A DNA stretch of 64,000 nt from Xenopus tropicalis (GCF_000004195.4 NC_030678.2:90860404-90924403), one strand, 5' to 3'; numbered from the stretch's first letter, positions 38,314-51,189 are shown. Program-made: numbers and translations. The notes: a model not told the origin generated them from the sequence alone.

Positions 38314-41300
38314 GTGAGCTGGGTGAGAAAGCAAAGGGATGCCTAAAACAAGGCACAATTAAAGCTGTAAAAAAAAACTGCTCGTCAGGGCAAGGTTGCC
38401 TAACAAGCGGATCTTTCCTGTATATGCTCACCATGAGAGATGCAATATCAGGCTTATGTGATTGCTTGTGATTTTTGGCTTGAGTCTCAATTGTCATAAT
38501 GTGACTTTATAGTAAGCACATTGTACTTTCTGGTAGCTAGAGTGGGCTTTTTTAGATTGGATAGTCAGAGCAAACGTGAAGATTTTTGTGGATGCTTAAT
38601 ATTGGTAATGTTTGTGACATTAATGTAATAAGCATGGAGAGGGGATGCTGTTTGGCAGTATGCAGGTAAAACCCTCTACACCTTAAACTTTTTAAAAAGG
38701 TAGCTTTTTTTTTTTTTTTGTTTGCTATATTAATTTGGGTTATGACAGGGTTGATTTTGTGATGCTAGCTGGGAAGCAAAACCATCTAATTTAAAGGGGA
38801 GTGTGTGATCCAGCGTTTTGCCCAGCTGTTCATTCTGCATGTCCAGGTCTGACACGTACTGAATTAAAAATAAGTACTTTGTATAGCTACACTCATATAT
38901 TTTTAGTCTCCCTGAAGTCAGTGAAGTTTGAAGAACTTAGAAAATATGAGCAAACTGTAATACACAATTCCATATTTACTTGTTAATAGCAGTTGTGGCT
39001 ACTGTGCTTTGTTGCAGGCCAGACAATGGACCTTTAATAAAGTGTATAGTATTCAAAGTTGCTGTAGATATAGTTAACCTTTTATAAATGTAAAAATTCA
39101 AACAATTGCACTGAACAGCTGTGACTATTATACAAGGAAGTGATTGGTTCTGTTCAGCATGCACTTTATGCTTGTAATCAGGAAGTCTTGTAAGGCTATT
39201 GTGTTAATGGCAGAAAGCTCAGTGAGTGCTTGGTGCAGCAGAATAGCAAACATGTACATTGAAGGACTGTGGTGCAAATGCAGCCGTCTTCAGCTATGGA
39301 TTTTTTCTAAAATGGCCAATAGACCCATGAGTATGTACACCTATATTTGTTTTAGACAAGATTCTATAAATTGTGTTTTTTACCATGGTATAGTTTTGTA
39401 TGCATGCTTTTTTAGACCCTGTGAAATGTTATTGGGGGTGAGTGCCAAACAAAGGGATTCCTTTAACAATCAACACTATTACAGCTCTGGTTGTAGTTGC
39501 CACTGCACACATGCAGCTAAGTATTCTTTGTTACATTTTTAGGGTTGCAGACAAGGGACTACAATTATAAGAACTAGTTCAGAATATTGCATAAAACTTT
39601 AATTAGACAGTGCTCATATACCCTCACTATAACCTCACTTTGTTTCCTGGCCTCACTTAATATTTGTGCTCTTTTGCAGTGATCTGTAGTATTACTTTTT
39701 AGGTGCTATCAAAGTAATTGCGAGTGGAACTTTTCCAACAAAATTTGAATACCTAGGAAGATTTTAATGTACACTACTAATCATTAAGCAACCCAAAGAT
39801 TACATTTCAACTAGACCCCATCAGCTGGCTTAACCTCTTATAACTTTATTTTCACCCTTTAAAAAGTGAAATTAAGGCAGCAAGACTAGTGAGCAATATG
39901 ACTGTTCTGTAAGTTTTGGTAATGTTTGATTTGTTTCTAGAGTAATGGACAAATGGCCAGTGATTCATAGTGGAGTCTGAATTTGGAGTACACATGGCCA
40001 GGCACTCTGTTTGGGGACATTGTTTGTTGGGCACCCTTCCCCCTTCTTTCAGAAGTCCTTCTGTGTTAAAGAGCTTTTAGCTGCATGCGGCAGACACATG
40101 GCTAGACAAAAAGCAACAGCTTGCAGCCGGTGGGGGTCAGACACCTCTGAGCCAATAGCTATACGCTTTGCTTTTGAACTAGATGCAAGGAACCAATCAT
40201 TGTACCCTTGGGTTAGTTGACTAGGATTTATTAATGGGTATGTGAGCCTGTTCACATAATACAGCCCTTTTTCCTTTCTTTTGACAGAAACTTCATACAA
40301 CCCATCCCCCCCCCCCCCCCAACCATGCCTTTTATACAATAAACGTTTAAACAAAAGGTGGGGAATTTCCATTTTCAGCTCTTTGTAGTACCTAATACCA
40401 CATAGACCCATATCTGTATGATTTTAATTCATTCTGGTACTGAAGCCAATTGGGAAATTGGCCAACAACCCTTATGCAATAATTTACCCTAAAGCTGGCA
40501 GTGTATTTGCATATGCAACAGTGAGATGAAAAAGGGTTAACCCTGAGGGGTGTATTCTAATTGAGTCAGCTGCTTTTGTTTCCTTTTCAATTAGTAAGGA
40601 GCAAGGAGCTGCAGGGTCCACATTTACAACGGGTTTAGGCTGGATGGGTGGTACAGCCTAATGTTTGCTTCCTTTGTTATGCAATTAAAGTGGGAGCAAA
40701 ATTCATCTTTAGTGCTACTGTTCATGGTGAGAGTTATGAGCTATAGCAGATGTGCGCCTTAAGCTATTTTGATTGCGATTGCAAAGAGGATGATGGGAGT
40801 TGTAGTTTGTAACAGCTAGATAAAACCCAACCACTTCTGATAGCAAGGAGACTAGTCTTTTTAGATCAGTTGGCTGCTTTCTTTGTACTGAAGACAATGA
40901 GCTATTGCGTAAAACACACTGGGAACAAAAGGCAGTCACTTCCTCCTTTGCTAGTGTTCTGCTTTTATTTGCATGCATAACCACTGAACTTTGCTCCAGG
41001 GAAGCTGGTTATGCATGAGCTGATTCTTAAAACAATTCAGTTCTCCCAACCAAACTGTATGATCACTGGTCATGTGTAGGCCCACACATGGGACAGTGCT
41101 TGGTGAAATAAGCTGGCCATATCACACAAGCACTTTTTTCCAAGACAAATCTTCAATAAATCAGGCCAAAACACTAAGTACATTTCTTCTGTATTTAAAA
41201 GTTTAATGAATGCACTGGCAAATTCTTGTTTCACGATATGTCCCTTTGGAGAAATGGTCCAAATTATGGAAATCTCAAAGCATTCTGAATAAAATAAACT

Positions 41301-42359
41301 TGTTTTAAAAGGGATGTAAACCTAAAATAACATTTTGCATAGTTAAAGAAAATGTTATTCTAAACAACTTTCTAACTAAGCTTTACATTGATTTAAATCT
41401 TTGTAAATGTAATCTCTAATGAAAGCAGTATCTTCCTTTTCCTAGTCTACTGCTGATCCTGATTACATCTAGCTGGGAGAGACCCCATTTCACACCAGGC
41501 TTTGAATGATCTGTGATTAACTGTAAAGAATAGCAGAACTATGAAATGCTTTGTGGGATTTTAAGTCTTTGCTAGAGGAGTTTGCTACCTGCTACATTAT
41601 TTTAGCATGTGGTCAGAACCAACAATGCAGGCACTAGTGTACCAACATGATTCTTTCAATATTGAAGACATTTACACATAAAATCACTAACACTTTATAC
41701 ACTGTTATATCCCTTTCAAACTGTTCAGGACTATAATGGTGAATAGTTAAGGCATTTTAGAACTTCATTGTAACTTTTTTTTTGTTCTCTCTTTAGAAGA
41801 GGATGAGATTGATGTGGTAACCGTTGAGAAGAGAAAGTCCTATGGTGGGCGACAACCAGTGACTATCACTGTACGAGCTGATCCAACAGCAACTAAACTC
41901 TTTCATATATCCATACACCAGCAACAACACAACTATGCAGCCCGCCTTCCACCTGAGCCTAATACCATGTCTCCACAACACAGCTTTCAATCACCAGTGA
42001 AGGAGGAACCAGGGGAAGTAACATCTCCACCAGCATTGCAGCCATGTAGCTCACCGATGCCAGGCTCTCCTCTAGCTTCAGGCAGTTCTGACAGTGAGGA
42101 TCTTGCTAAAAGGAAGAATCACAACTATTTGGAGCGTAAAAGAAGGAATGACCTGCGGTCACGATTCTTGGCACTCAGAGAAGAAGTACCAACTCTAGCC
42201 CGCTCAACAAAGACCCCCAAAGTTGTGGTGCTCAGCAAAGCAACAGAATATCTGAAGGGTCTTGTTGTTCAAGACCAGCAACTCACTGCAGAGAAGTTAA
42301 AGCTCTGGTCTCGACACCAGCAGCTCCTAAGAAGAATATCCCAACTGAAAGGTCGCTGA
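37842..42359 (+). CDS. mycl: L-Myc proto-oncoprotein, bHLH-leucine zipper transcription factor
   Basis: L-Myc pairs with Max and binds E-boxes in the nucleus. The coding sequence joins 37,842-38,313 and 41,797-42,359: 1,035 nt, 344 residues, close to human L-Myc (364). A phase-1 intron (GT at 38,314, AG at 41,795-41,796) splits Glu158. Seen in the translation: N-terminal HYFYDVD; Myc box 1 at about 32-47 (KKFELVPGFPLSP); Myc box 2 at 81-96 (DCMWSGFSTRERLEKV); the EDEIDVVTVEKR segment (159-170), matching the WDR5-binding box IIIb; a conserved PVTITVRADP...HISIHQQQHNYAA block (178-206); basic region 262-278 with the DNA-contacting His266, Glu270 and Arg274; helix-loop-helix to about 313; and a leucine zipper to the C-terminus. 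The ATG has A at -3 and G at +4. It lies 4 nt inside an exon whose acceptor AG is at 37,836-37,837, so a noncoding exon must lie upstream, as in other MYC genes. Odd: Myc box 1 lacks the Thr/Ser at the Thr58 position. Confidence 0.97.
40306..40321 (+). repeat. poly(C) tract
   Basis: About 16 consecutive C in mycl intron 2. Similar G/C homopolymers occur at 18,839, 35,580, 49,842 and 59,050, places where read length errors are likely. Confidence 0.95.
41311..41470 (+). mobile_element. MITE fragment
   Basis: 'gggatgtaaacctaaaataa', 'gttattctaaacaactttct' and 'gaaagcagtatcttc' resemble the family at 56,855 and 49,632. Only one end is present. Confidence 0.45.
41797..42359 (+). CDS. mycl: mycl coding exon 3 (box IIIb, bHLHZip)
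   Basis: It starts after a T-rich tract and TTTAG at 41,796. It completes Glu158 and encodes the acidic EDEIDVVTV motif, the conserved HQQQHNYAAR block, the whole basic-helix-loop-helix-zipper and the stop TGA at 42,357-42,359. The phase matches the donor of exon 2 exactly. Confidence 0.97.
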
Positions 42360-43313
42360 ATGGAAACTGACTATGCCTGGCACATTTGCACATTATATTT
42401 TTCTAGTGGGAGAAGGAGAATGTTTTTGGGTGCACAAAAGACTACCACATCAGACTGTTTGCTCTTTGGAGCACATTGGTATAAAGGGCTTGTCCTATTT
42501 TCAGGTGACTGATTTCTCTGGTTTAATAGCTTGTCTGTTCCCTCCACTGGCCAAAATCTGTTTACATTTTTAATTCCTCATAGGTACTTTGACTTGGAAG
42601 CTTTGTTTATATTTGCAAACAATGGCTTACTCTTTGAAATTATGGCAATGTCGTGCTGTACATTGAGGATGATAAAGTATGGTAAGGTGAAACCAGTTGC
42701 CATTGCAGAATATGCTTACGTTGCAAATTCCCTTTAGTCTGCAGTTCAAATTATATGTAACTGCTGTAATGCACATGCCTGGTACTGTCATGAGAAATTC
42801 CGACTTCAGACTCAAAACCCCCTCCTTTCCTCAAATGTATGAGGGCGATCATGTAAAACCACAAGGCATTGCAGGACAAAATGGCTGAAGGTTTTAGCTC
42901 AAATGTACTATAAAACCAAAAATCCTGAACCTTTTGAATACTGATAACTCTGACCTGCAGCCCAGTATACCAGTTTTGGGCACTGAATGTTGCTTTGCTT
43001 GGTAAGAGCTCTGTTGCCAGTGGAGGGAACATCATGGACGTGTTGTAAACCATTCTATACCTCACTCTTGTCACTTTACATTCTAGTTTGTTTGTGTTGT
43101 TTTCAAACCTGCTGCTGCCTGTGGATTTTTTTTGTACTGAATGGAAATTTATACTGTATTTTTGTACATCTTTGGGAGGAATTGTGATTTATAAAAAAAG
43201 AAAAAAAATAGAAAAATCTTTAACATGTTAGCAGCTGAAGGTATGTGACCCTCTTGCTGTAAATCTATACTTGAGTGTTTCACCTCACAAATCCTTCTCA
43301 AGCTTCAGCTGTT

Positions 43314-43319
43314 AATAAA
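43314..43319 (+). terminator. mycl: proximal mycl poly(A) signal AATAAA
   Basis: A canonical AATAAA 955 nt after the stop codon, followed within 30-60 nt by a GT-rich stretch (ggtgttgaactgtagatgta). It would give the short 3' UTR. Confidence 0.65.
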
Positions 43320-45076
43320 GGTGTTGAACTGTAGATGTAGGGTTTAGTCTGGAGAGGAGACTTGTAAGCTTTGGTTTTAAGCAATAAGTCTTTTTTTCCT
43401 ATTATGCAGTGTTTTCAGAGATCTCACCCCATTATCCTGGCTGCAAACTGTAGTACCCTAGCACTCAAATATACAAAAGATTATTTATTGCAACACATGT
43501 TAAAAATAAAGCTTGGCCCCATCTGGCTTCACAGAAAACCTAGAATTAGTGTAATACCAATTTGACTTCTAAGAACGGAAACTTTGGCAATTCCAGTGTG
43601 AAGCAAAAATGTTGTCATGTCCCACCAGTTCAGGTGGTGTACAGTGAAGAGAGCTGTAGTTCTGCAATTGCTGGGATGCCAAGGCTTCCTGCCCCTGCAT
43701 TAAATTAAGGATGGGCCTTCATTGTGTGGGTTTCTACGAGATTAATCTACACAGTTTTAACCTATTAGAATATGGCATTAACCCTTTTATAAAGCCAGAA
43801 TTGTATTGACCAGCTTTAATTTCTTGAACTGTTGCTTATTTAATGAACTACTTCACGGTCTACTTTTTTCCTACTCTGACTAAGTTTAGTCTGAATTTTG
43901 CCAGATGCCTAAAATTAGCAAAAGCTGAAATGTGAGTTATAATATGAACTTATTCTATATTATACTGATATCTTTAAAATTCCATTGTATGAGTTTGTTG
44001 GGAAAAATATATACCATATAGAGTTTATCTTCTGTGAGAACAGTGTGCACAGAACTTTATTTTGTATTTTGTATTACTATTCAATATATTTGCATTTGTT
44101 TGTAAAAGGGGAATGCAATTTCTTAACTAGATTAAGCATTCTTATAGACTGTAAATAGCAACCTTGCTCAAAAAACACATTTGCCCAATGAAAGTGTATG
44201 TACCAGCTTTCTAACAAACTTAGCATTAAACATTTTTCTATAATTATAAGGTTATTTCTAAATGTAATTGCTGTTGAAAGGAGTAGCCTGTCACCTCTCA
44301 TCTAAACAGTACCCAAATTGCTACGATGTCTTACATGTTTTGTGATTTTTCACAGGTATTTAAAACATAGAATATGTAAGGCTGTAGGAAATGGAGTCTT
44401 AGTTTGAGTACAGCTGACTATTGCAATAGTACTTTAATAGGACAATCGGCAAGGGACACAGATGCTGCTTCAGCAATAATTACATTTACTAATAGCTTTA
44501 AAGTCTTTAAAACTGCTGATGTATATTGAAGCATGCAATTACATTCTTTCATTGTGCAAAATGTGATTGGGTGGAGTTTGTAGCTAACATAAATGACACC
44601 ACCAGATGAAGATGTGCCACCTGAATGTCTGCAGTGCATGAGCAAAGGCAAACAGTGTGGCAGCTTCTACTTGTGTACATATTCAAAAACCAGCACTCAA
44701 AGGATGCCCTGCACTACAATTCTGTATGGCAGGAAATTAGTGGAGATAAACCCTAGTAACATGGCATAATTTTTCCTTGTCTGTCCTTTGGCTCTCCAAA
44801 TGTTTATGAAAAGCTCAACACTACAGTGAGAAACTGCAGATGAGTGTGGGAAAAATGCAGAATGCATGCAACTGTTTTATCTCTCAAGTTGGAGATAAAC
44901 TGGATTCTGCAACATGCTCTTTCGTGTAGAAACCTCTGGCATATGGTCATTTAAAAAGCACTTTGTTATGTAGATAAATGTATTGTTCGGGTCTCAAATC
45001 TGTCTGGAGCATCAGTGGGATAGAGGGAATGAATTTAATGCAACACCTTATTCTCCTTTTGATGCTATTCTGATCT

Positions 45077-45086
45077 AATAAATAAA
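45077..45086 (+). terminator. mycl: distal mycl poly(A) signal (overlapping AATAAATAAA)
   Basis: Two overlapping AATAAA hexamers are followed by GCACAGG and then by a T-rich tract at about 45,130-45,146. This gives a candidate 3' UTR of about 2.7 kb. Recognisable repeats resume a few hundred bases further on. Confidence 0.55.
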
Positions 45087-45110
45087 TCTGCTTTGCACAG
45101 GATTGACTTC

Positions 45111-47780
45111 AAGTTGCATGACTGAAAGACTGTTTTCTTTTTTTTCCCTGACCACCTAATTGCTCATTCCTTGCTTTAAATAGTTTTTCCTCTACATGTG
45201 TAGTATTCACATTAAAACACTGTACGTTAGAAAAATACACTTTCAAAACACACCAAGGTCGGTACAAGTAAAATACAAAATGGCAGTTAAATATAACAAG
45301 AGGTCCCTGTTCCATGCAATTGAAAGTCATAATTCCCCACTAGCCATATACTCCCCCTAGCCCGCACCTACAACTAGCCGATAGATAATTCTGATTCCTA
45401 TTGTTATGACTTGCTGTGCTAGACATTTCTGTTCTCAAACAATGGGGGACATTTATGAACAATGGGCAAATCTGTACCTGGGCAGTTACCCATGGCAACC
45501 AATCAGAAGTTTAATTGTTCTACTTGCAGCTGGCTTTAAAAGCTAATCACTGATTGGTTGCTAAGGGTTACTGCTGTGATACAGTGAACCCCAATGACTA
45601 AAGAAAAATGTCTTGAAATGGCACCCTACACAACCGCAGCTCTCTTCTTATACTGATGCACATTCTGCCATGTTCCCAAGCGCTGGCTCTGTGAGCCACA
45701 GTCAAATGCAAAAAGACTTGGGGAGCAACATAAACATCATAAAAAAATGATGGGGTGGCAAATAAGGGCTGTGATTGGCTAACTAGTAGCCTCTATGCTT
45801 AATCTTGGCCTACAGAAGGCTTTGTTTGGTGGTACATCTTGTTTTTATGCAACCAAAACCACAGCCAGCAATAAAAAAAAAAAAAAAAAACACACACCCA
45901 AACCCTGCTTTGGGGGCACTGGGTGCAATATCTAAGGGTTGGTGAGCAACATGTTGAACTGGATCTACTTTTCTTAGCCTGACAAAAAAACGCAGGCTGA
46001 GAGCAGTGGACAAACCGCTTAGGGTGATGGCACAGGGGTAGATCCGTAGGCTGTGGGAAATTTGCATTGGTATCTCTGGTAATCTTTTGCATTTTTCAGG
46101 GATTGTGAGTCATGTTTTAGCTCCGGGAGTGTTATTGCCAATGGACAGTGCAGATTTCCCATGGGTGACAGAAGGGTGCCATCACCATAATGGACTCCTG
46201 CAAGTAACAACAGAGATGGAAAGGAGGAGATTGTATACTCTGAATCTAATCATCTACCTCCAACAATGATTATTTTTAAACTTTCTACATAGCTCAAGAA
46301 ATAACAAAGGAAAAATATTTTTCCTGACTAAAACTGGTAAAAGTCATATGCAACTCAAGCCCTATTTATTGCACTTCTGTTAAAAAGAGGCAGGCTCTTT
46401 ATAAAGCTACATTCCAGACCATATCTTCATTTATTCCCTGAACTGGAACATTGGTCATCCAAGTTTTCATATTACTGGAAATGCACCTGAGATCCTATTA
46501 AATAATATAAAGGACATAATGTACCCCCCTATATTAAATATATTAGAAATCAGAGTTTTACAGCAATCCAGTGGCCAAAGGCTGTGTGCTTTTATCTGGA
46601 AGCAAAAGAACCATACTGGTTAGGGAAAGAAGGCCTGAAAGGAGCCAAAGAGCCCTTCTTTTAGATGGGTCATGGAACACATAGGTAACTTCTCATATTT
46701 TATGCACGGGGAAAAATCTTTTTTATGATGAACAAGAGTCATGTGACACAAATGGCTTTACTAATCACCTTTTCTAAAGATCAAATTTACAGAATAATTA
46801 AGGCATTTGGCTGAAATTTAGGAGAAATCTGTACGGTGGTCATATACCGGCAGTCTCCAAATAAGAAGAACTCAGCCCAAAATCTGTCTGATCTGATTGT
46901 TGGCCCTGTTGGACAAGTACTATATTAAACATGCTACTGAGGTCCTCGTCTGATGAGATTTTCAAATATGGGCGACATTTGCTGATTTTCAGGCAGATAT
47001 TGGTTGAACCATACACTGCCAATAAGCTTCCAGCTCAGTGTGGAGGAACCATTGGCATGGGTTATCAGATGGTGTATGATCAGCTTAATTTACATAACAA
47101 ATACATATGGCATGAATATGGCTCCTGATTAAATATGATTGTGTTCAATATCCTTTTTCTTTGTTCTATAATTGCCTGGTTCATGTTCAAAACACCAAGA
47201 TGATTAAACATCCCACTCCACCCAAAACCTATGATGTAATTTTCTCTAAATACTGTGCCTGTTAGTTGCTATGGGAACAGTGCTTTGCAGTGGTAAGGCT
47301 GCCTTTGTTACTATTGGATAACCACTATTTCCCTGTTTCTATGGCACCTTCACATTTTGTTGCTATAGAGATTTTGCTGGTACAGGACCAGTTCCCACTG
47401 TTGCTATAGGAACAACATCCATCTGTCTAGACAACACTGCCAGTTGTCTGCTGTTCGCATTCGTAAGGGGTTTGGCAGATGATGATTAAATTCTCATCTG
47501 CCTGCCTTGGAGTGTAACCTTTGTTTCAGAAGCTGTTAGAGTTGCTTGCTATACATTACTGTACATCTGCCAACTGCAAACAGAACCTTGACCTCTAAAT
47601 ACAGTATATATATGATGTTTATTAATTGGTAGATTTGCTAAAGAAGCTAAATTGCTATAAATAAGTTAACACCAATTCCAGCTTTTACCACAGATATCCA
47701 ACCGGAAGTAAATTCCATATGCCCAGCACCTAGCTCCCATTAAAATATTTTAGCCTAAAGGCTGCAGTATACATATACTA
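45111..47780. other. intergenic between mycl and trit1
   Basis: Holds a decayed hairpin repeat near 45,455-45,590 (ggcaaccaatcag and its complement), an A-run near 45,875 and a 'catac' MITE fragment near 46,835-47,025. No exon seen. Confidence 0.55.
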
Positions 47781-47782
47781 AG

Positions 47783-47964
47783 CATAAAGACACGGAGCTA
47801 CTAGTAGCAGCTACTTGTCATGGCTAATAAAATAGACAATGCTGATAATTTACTGATAACTGTCTCTACATGTGTTTCAAGGTGCCCATACACGGGCCGA
47901 TAATAGCTGCCAATATTGGTCCCTTGGTAGCTGCTACTAGTAGCTCCGTGTGTCTTCACTCTAA
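47783..47964. mobile_element. chimeric MITE: 895-type ends with an inserted 19,932-type fragment
   Basis: The ends (agacacggagctactagtag and tagctccgtgtgtcttcact) belong to the family at 895-1,056. Positions 47,880-47,927 (aggtgcccatacacgggcc...tcccttgg) match the left 48 bp of the element at 19,932. Confidence 0.7.
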
Positions 47965-49631
47965 AGAAGCAGTTCTCCAGGATTCCCCCTCCCTATCCAT
48001 AAAAGTACGAATACATCCTGCAGAGCTGTCCAATAGTAAGGTGCATACATCAAACATAAATATGACTTCATACAGGAGATAAAGAGTGTCCTGCTCATTA
48101 GATAGGAGTGTTCATGAATGGCTTACTGGCTAAGAGGTTGATGCAGTCTCATTTTTAGGGGCAGTTATGAAAATTTGAGATTGATTTTTTAGGGTTTTAG
48201 GTTCATATGCTAGTGCTCAGGAATAAAAACAAGTACGTTTTTTTCCTCAAACTTGAAAATCAATAAGTCTGCCCCTTGGTGCTGCTTTTTCTTTGAAGGT
48301 GCTCAGCAATAGTTTGAGCAGTAAATAGAGGGGGTGAAAAGCGAAGCATAAAGAATTAAAAACTGAAGAGTGCTTTGCAGGTTATTTGGAGAGTGAGTTC
48401 AGTATAGGAAAGTTGGTGTTTTTGGCTAAGCAGATGCTTGTATTATAAGTGAGCAGTGCAGGTTTGGAGCTGCAAAGACTAGTTCTCACCATTCCCACTT
48501 TTGGAGAAGTATGTTTTGAGCTGTATGCCAAAGTTGGCATAGTGTAGTGTAGAAGTCATTAGTAGTCATACTGATGTAATAATAGAGATCACTGGTCCTA
48601 ATCACTGGTAGAGGCTACAGTACCAGGCAATTACTATATACTTCACTTACATGCATGCTACCCTCTTGCAGGGTCTAGATACACAAGTTGTTATCCTATG
48701 TATACAGCATCTAACCCAGCTGATTGTCCAGACTCATCACATCTTCCTAAAGATAGTATACAAAAACATAAAAGAAAATATAGTGCCTTTAAATACATTC
48801 TACATAAAAGGTGCCAAATGGCTTACAACAGCTCCAGTGAAATAGCCATGGTCCAATACTTGCATGCCTTAGTATAGTCCACCACTTGGAGTAATGACTT
48901 CACTTCTTTAGGAAGATCAGTGTCATTGTTACATAGAGGCTGCCGCAGGACAAGACAAAGGTTTTGTAGCGTGCTACCTGTCCACATTAAAAGTACAAGA
49001 CAATAATGCAGCAAATAATTAACACCATATTCACCTCCTGTCATACATAGTTATGTAGTGTGTACAAGTGTGAAAAATATTAAGGTCAGTGTATTAGTTT
49101 TTATATTCTGATCAATTACCTTTAATAATCTTTAAAAAAAATAATCTTGGGAAACACCTTCAAAACCCAAGAATATGCTTAGTTAGAATTAGTTATGCAT
49201 TTAATTTTAAAGTCTAGTGCCTACTGTAGGACTGCTGCCAAAGGCTATAACTATAAAAAAAACTATAAAAGAAACTTGGGGAACTATTCTGTGTCCTGAA
49301 CCATAGGTTAAAAAAAATCCTTGCTGTACCCAATCTAAAAACAAATAAAGAAACCAGATGGGGTGTACTAGCTGGATAGATTTTAAACACAGCAACCATT
49401 GTAAGGAGTGTTAGAAGCAGAAAAATCTGGCTTCTACCACTTAACCAATTAGTCCCCTGCCTCTGTCTTTTGTGCTGGTAGAGCCATCTGTCACAAGGAT
49501 GAGGCGGTTTGCTGCACCATGTTAATGAATGGCATAGCCTTACGCGTTTCATGCCTGACTCGGACACTTATTCATAGGCAATGCAAAGCTGGCCCAACTG
49601 TCATTATAACATTATCAATTCAATAAAGTTA

Positions 49632-49800
49632 CAGGGGGTTGTCCACCCAGAAGTTTTTTCATGTATGTATGTGTATATTTATTTATAAGGAATGAAATGT
49701 AATTCTTAGCAACTCTTCAAAGTAAATACATTAAAAATGTTCAGTGGTTTTCAATGTAATTGAAAGCAGTATTTGTTTATACTTTTCTTCTTTCCTGTGT
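49632..49800 (+). mobile_element. MITE fragment (ggggttgtccaccc end)
   Basis: 'ggggttgtccacccagaagt', 'attcttagcaactcttc' and 'aattgaaagcagtatttg' match the ends of the family at 56,855. Followed immediately by a different element at TTAA 49,808. Confidence 0.5.
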
Positions 49801-49811
49801 CTGACTCTTAA

Positions 49812-50300
49812 AGGAGAAGGAAAGGGTTAATAAAGCGACCCCCCCCCCCATAACTGGAAAGGCCTCATGTCCCTGTAGCTGATCGCTACCTTTATTTACC
49901 TGGAAAGCCAGTATATTGCCTGCACATCTTGATTTTCAAAATCGCTGTAGTTGTTCTATAGCGGCTGCCATGTTAGATATCCAACATGGCGCCGCATAAG
50001 GAAACGCGCATGCGCGAACCTTCTCCCTCCCCCTAGACGCGAGCGTGACCTACTCTGCCTGAGCCGCTCCTGCTTGAGAGATGGAAAGCACGCTCACAGG
50101 GTATGTTCAATGCGCATGCACTTACTCAGTAGCTGGTCGGAGTGTCTGTGCAGGAGCGATGCATTCTGGGAGTCTTCTTTACACAGCTCAGCATTTTTTC
50201 TTCCTGTTTGGCTTCTGCCAACAACAATACTCTATTCAATCAATGAGTCCAATTGATAAAACAGCATCAAACCTAAATGTCCATTCTGCCTTGTAGTTTA
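49812..50300 (+). mobile_element. TTAA-type element, aggagaaggaaa family; right end not located
   Basis: Starts after TTAA (49,808-49,811) with aggagaaggaaagg, as at 23,035. Its interior is CpG-rich (gcatgcgcgaacc, gacgcgagcg). I could not find the right terminus. Confidence 0.5.
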
Positions 50301-50696
50301 GCAATGCGCGTTCCCTATTTCCACCTGTCCTAGGGCGTATGATCTATTGTAAAACCTGGAACCTTAATTGGGATGCATTGTGTTTTTTTTATTTTAGCTT
50401 TGTGTTAGTCCATCCCTTATATAGTTTGTATAATCTTGTATAGTCATAGCAAAAGCCACAGGGCCATCTGGGGCTTGGGCATATGGAGCGTATCAGCAGC
50501 ATCCTGAGCAACCCAGCCAGGCACGTCCCCCCTCCCGCCCCTTCAGGCTTAGAGAAGCTTTCCTAAGCAGCACCGTGTGCCAACACTGGAAGTCACAGTA
50601 TCTGCCTGAGTGAAGGCACACGGAGCACAGTATTTTTCAGGCCAACCCATGCTCCACTCTGTTTTGCCTACACTCAGGTGGAAAGCTGTAGTTTTC

Positions 50697-50741
50697 AGTG
50701 TAGGCACACAGAGCAGTGTAGGCACACAGAGCAGTGTAGGG
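50697..50741 (+). repeat. 18-bp short tandem repeat
   Basis: cagtgtaggcacacagag is repeated twice and followed by a partial third unit. Confidence 0.85.
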
Positions 50742-51189
50742 ATGAGGATCCACTTGTGAGTCTAAGAGCAAGTGACCCAATAGGCATGAAATGTGTTACT
50801 TTTACTAACTAGTGCTCTGAATTGAGAATTTCACATCCAGTGGTATAACTGCTAGGGGTGTGGGGAGGGGCACAACTGCATCTGGGTCCAGCATTAAGAG
50901 GATTTTTTGCGTTCCTTCTCCTCTGTTGAAAAAGAGAGTGTCTGCAGGGGGTTGTGGGGCCCAATTACACATCCTGCTGATTTGCTATCATATACCTGTA
51001 GTCTGCTGTCAATTGTGAGATATTCTCTTTAAATTTAGCCATTTTGGATACCTCACATTACTACCTTCAAGTAAGGTAAAATTTACTGATACCTGTGAGA
51101 AGAGTAAAGGAGTGGGAGGGAGTGATGATAAGCTACAGGAGGGGCAGACTTTGTGGAAGGCAGACAGAACAGTACTTACCTAGCACCCC

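Larger units (their letters stand above)
38314..41796 (+). other. mycl: mycl intron 2, with a potential internal poly(A) site
   Basis: The intron is 3,483 bp and bounded by GTGAGC and TTTAG. The exon 2 frame continues 53 codons into it. An AATAAA lies at 39,036-39,041, so a truncated transcript could end here. The rest holds a poly(C) run (40,306-40,321), a fragment of a MITE (41,311-41,470) and otherwise sequence I do not recognise. Confidence 0.85.
42360..45110 (+). other. mycl: mycl 3' UTR (short and probable long form)
   Basis: After the stop codon there is about 2.7 kb in which I see none of the MITEs common in the flanks. It is AT-rich with several ATTTA-like and TTTGTA stretches. It ends at either of two good poly(A) signals. 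The absence of insertions suggests the transcribed, constrained region reaches the distal signal, which would fit the multi-kilobase MYCL mRNAs of mammals. The extent is inferred. Confidence 0.6.

Noticed and set aside
37901..38497. 198-codon antisense ORF opposite mycl exon 2
   Set aside because: A shadow of the sense coding sequence; the sense frame encodes unmistakable L-Myc.
41814..41816. ATG inside mycl exon 3 as an independent start
   Set aside because: The exon 2 donor and exon 3 acceptor join in frame upstream of it and give the full conserved protein; this Met would be out of context.
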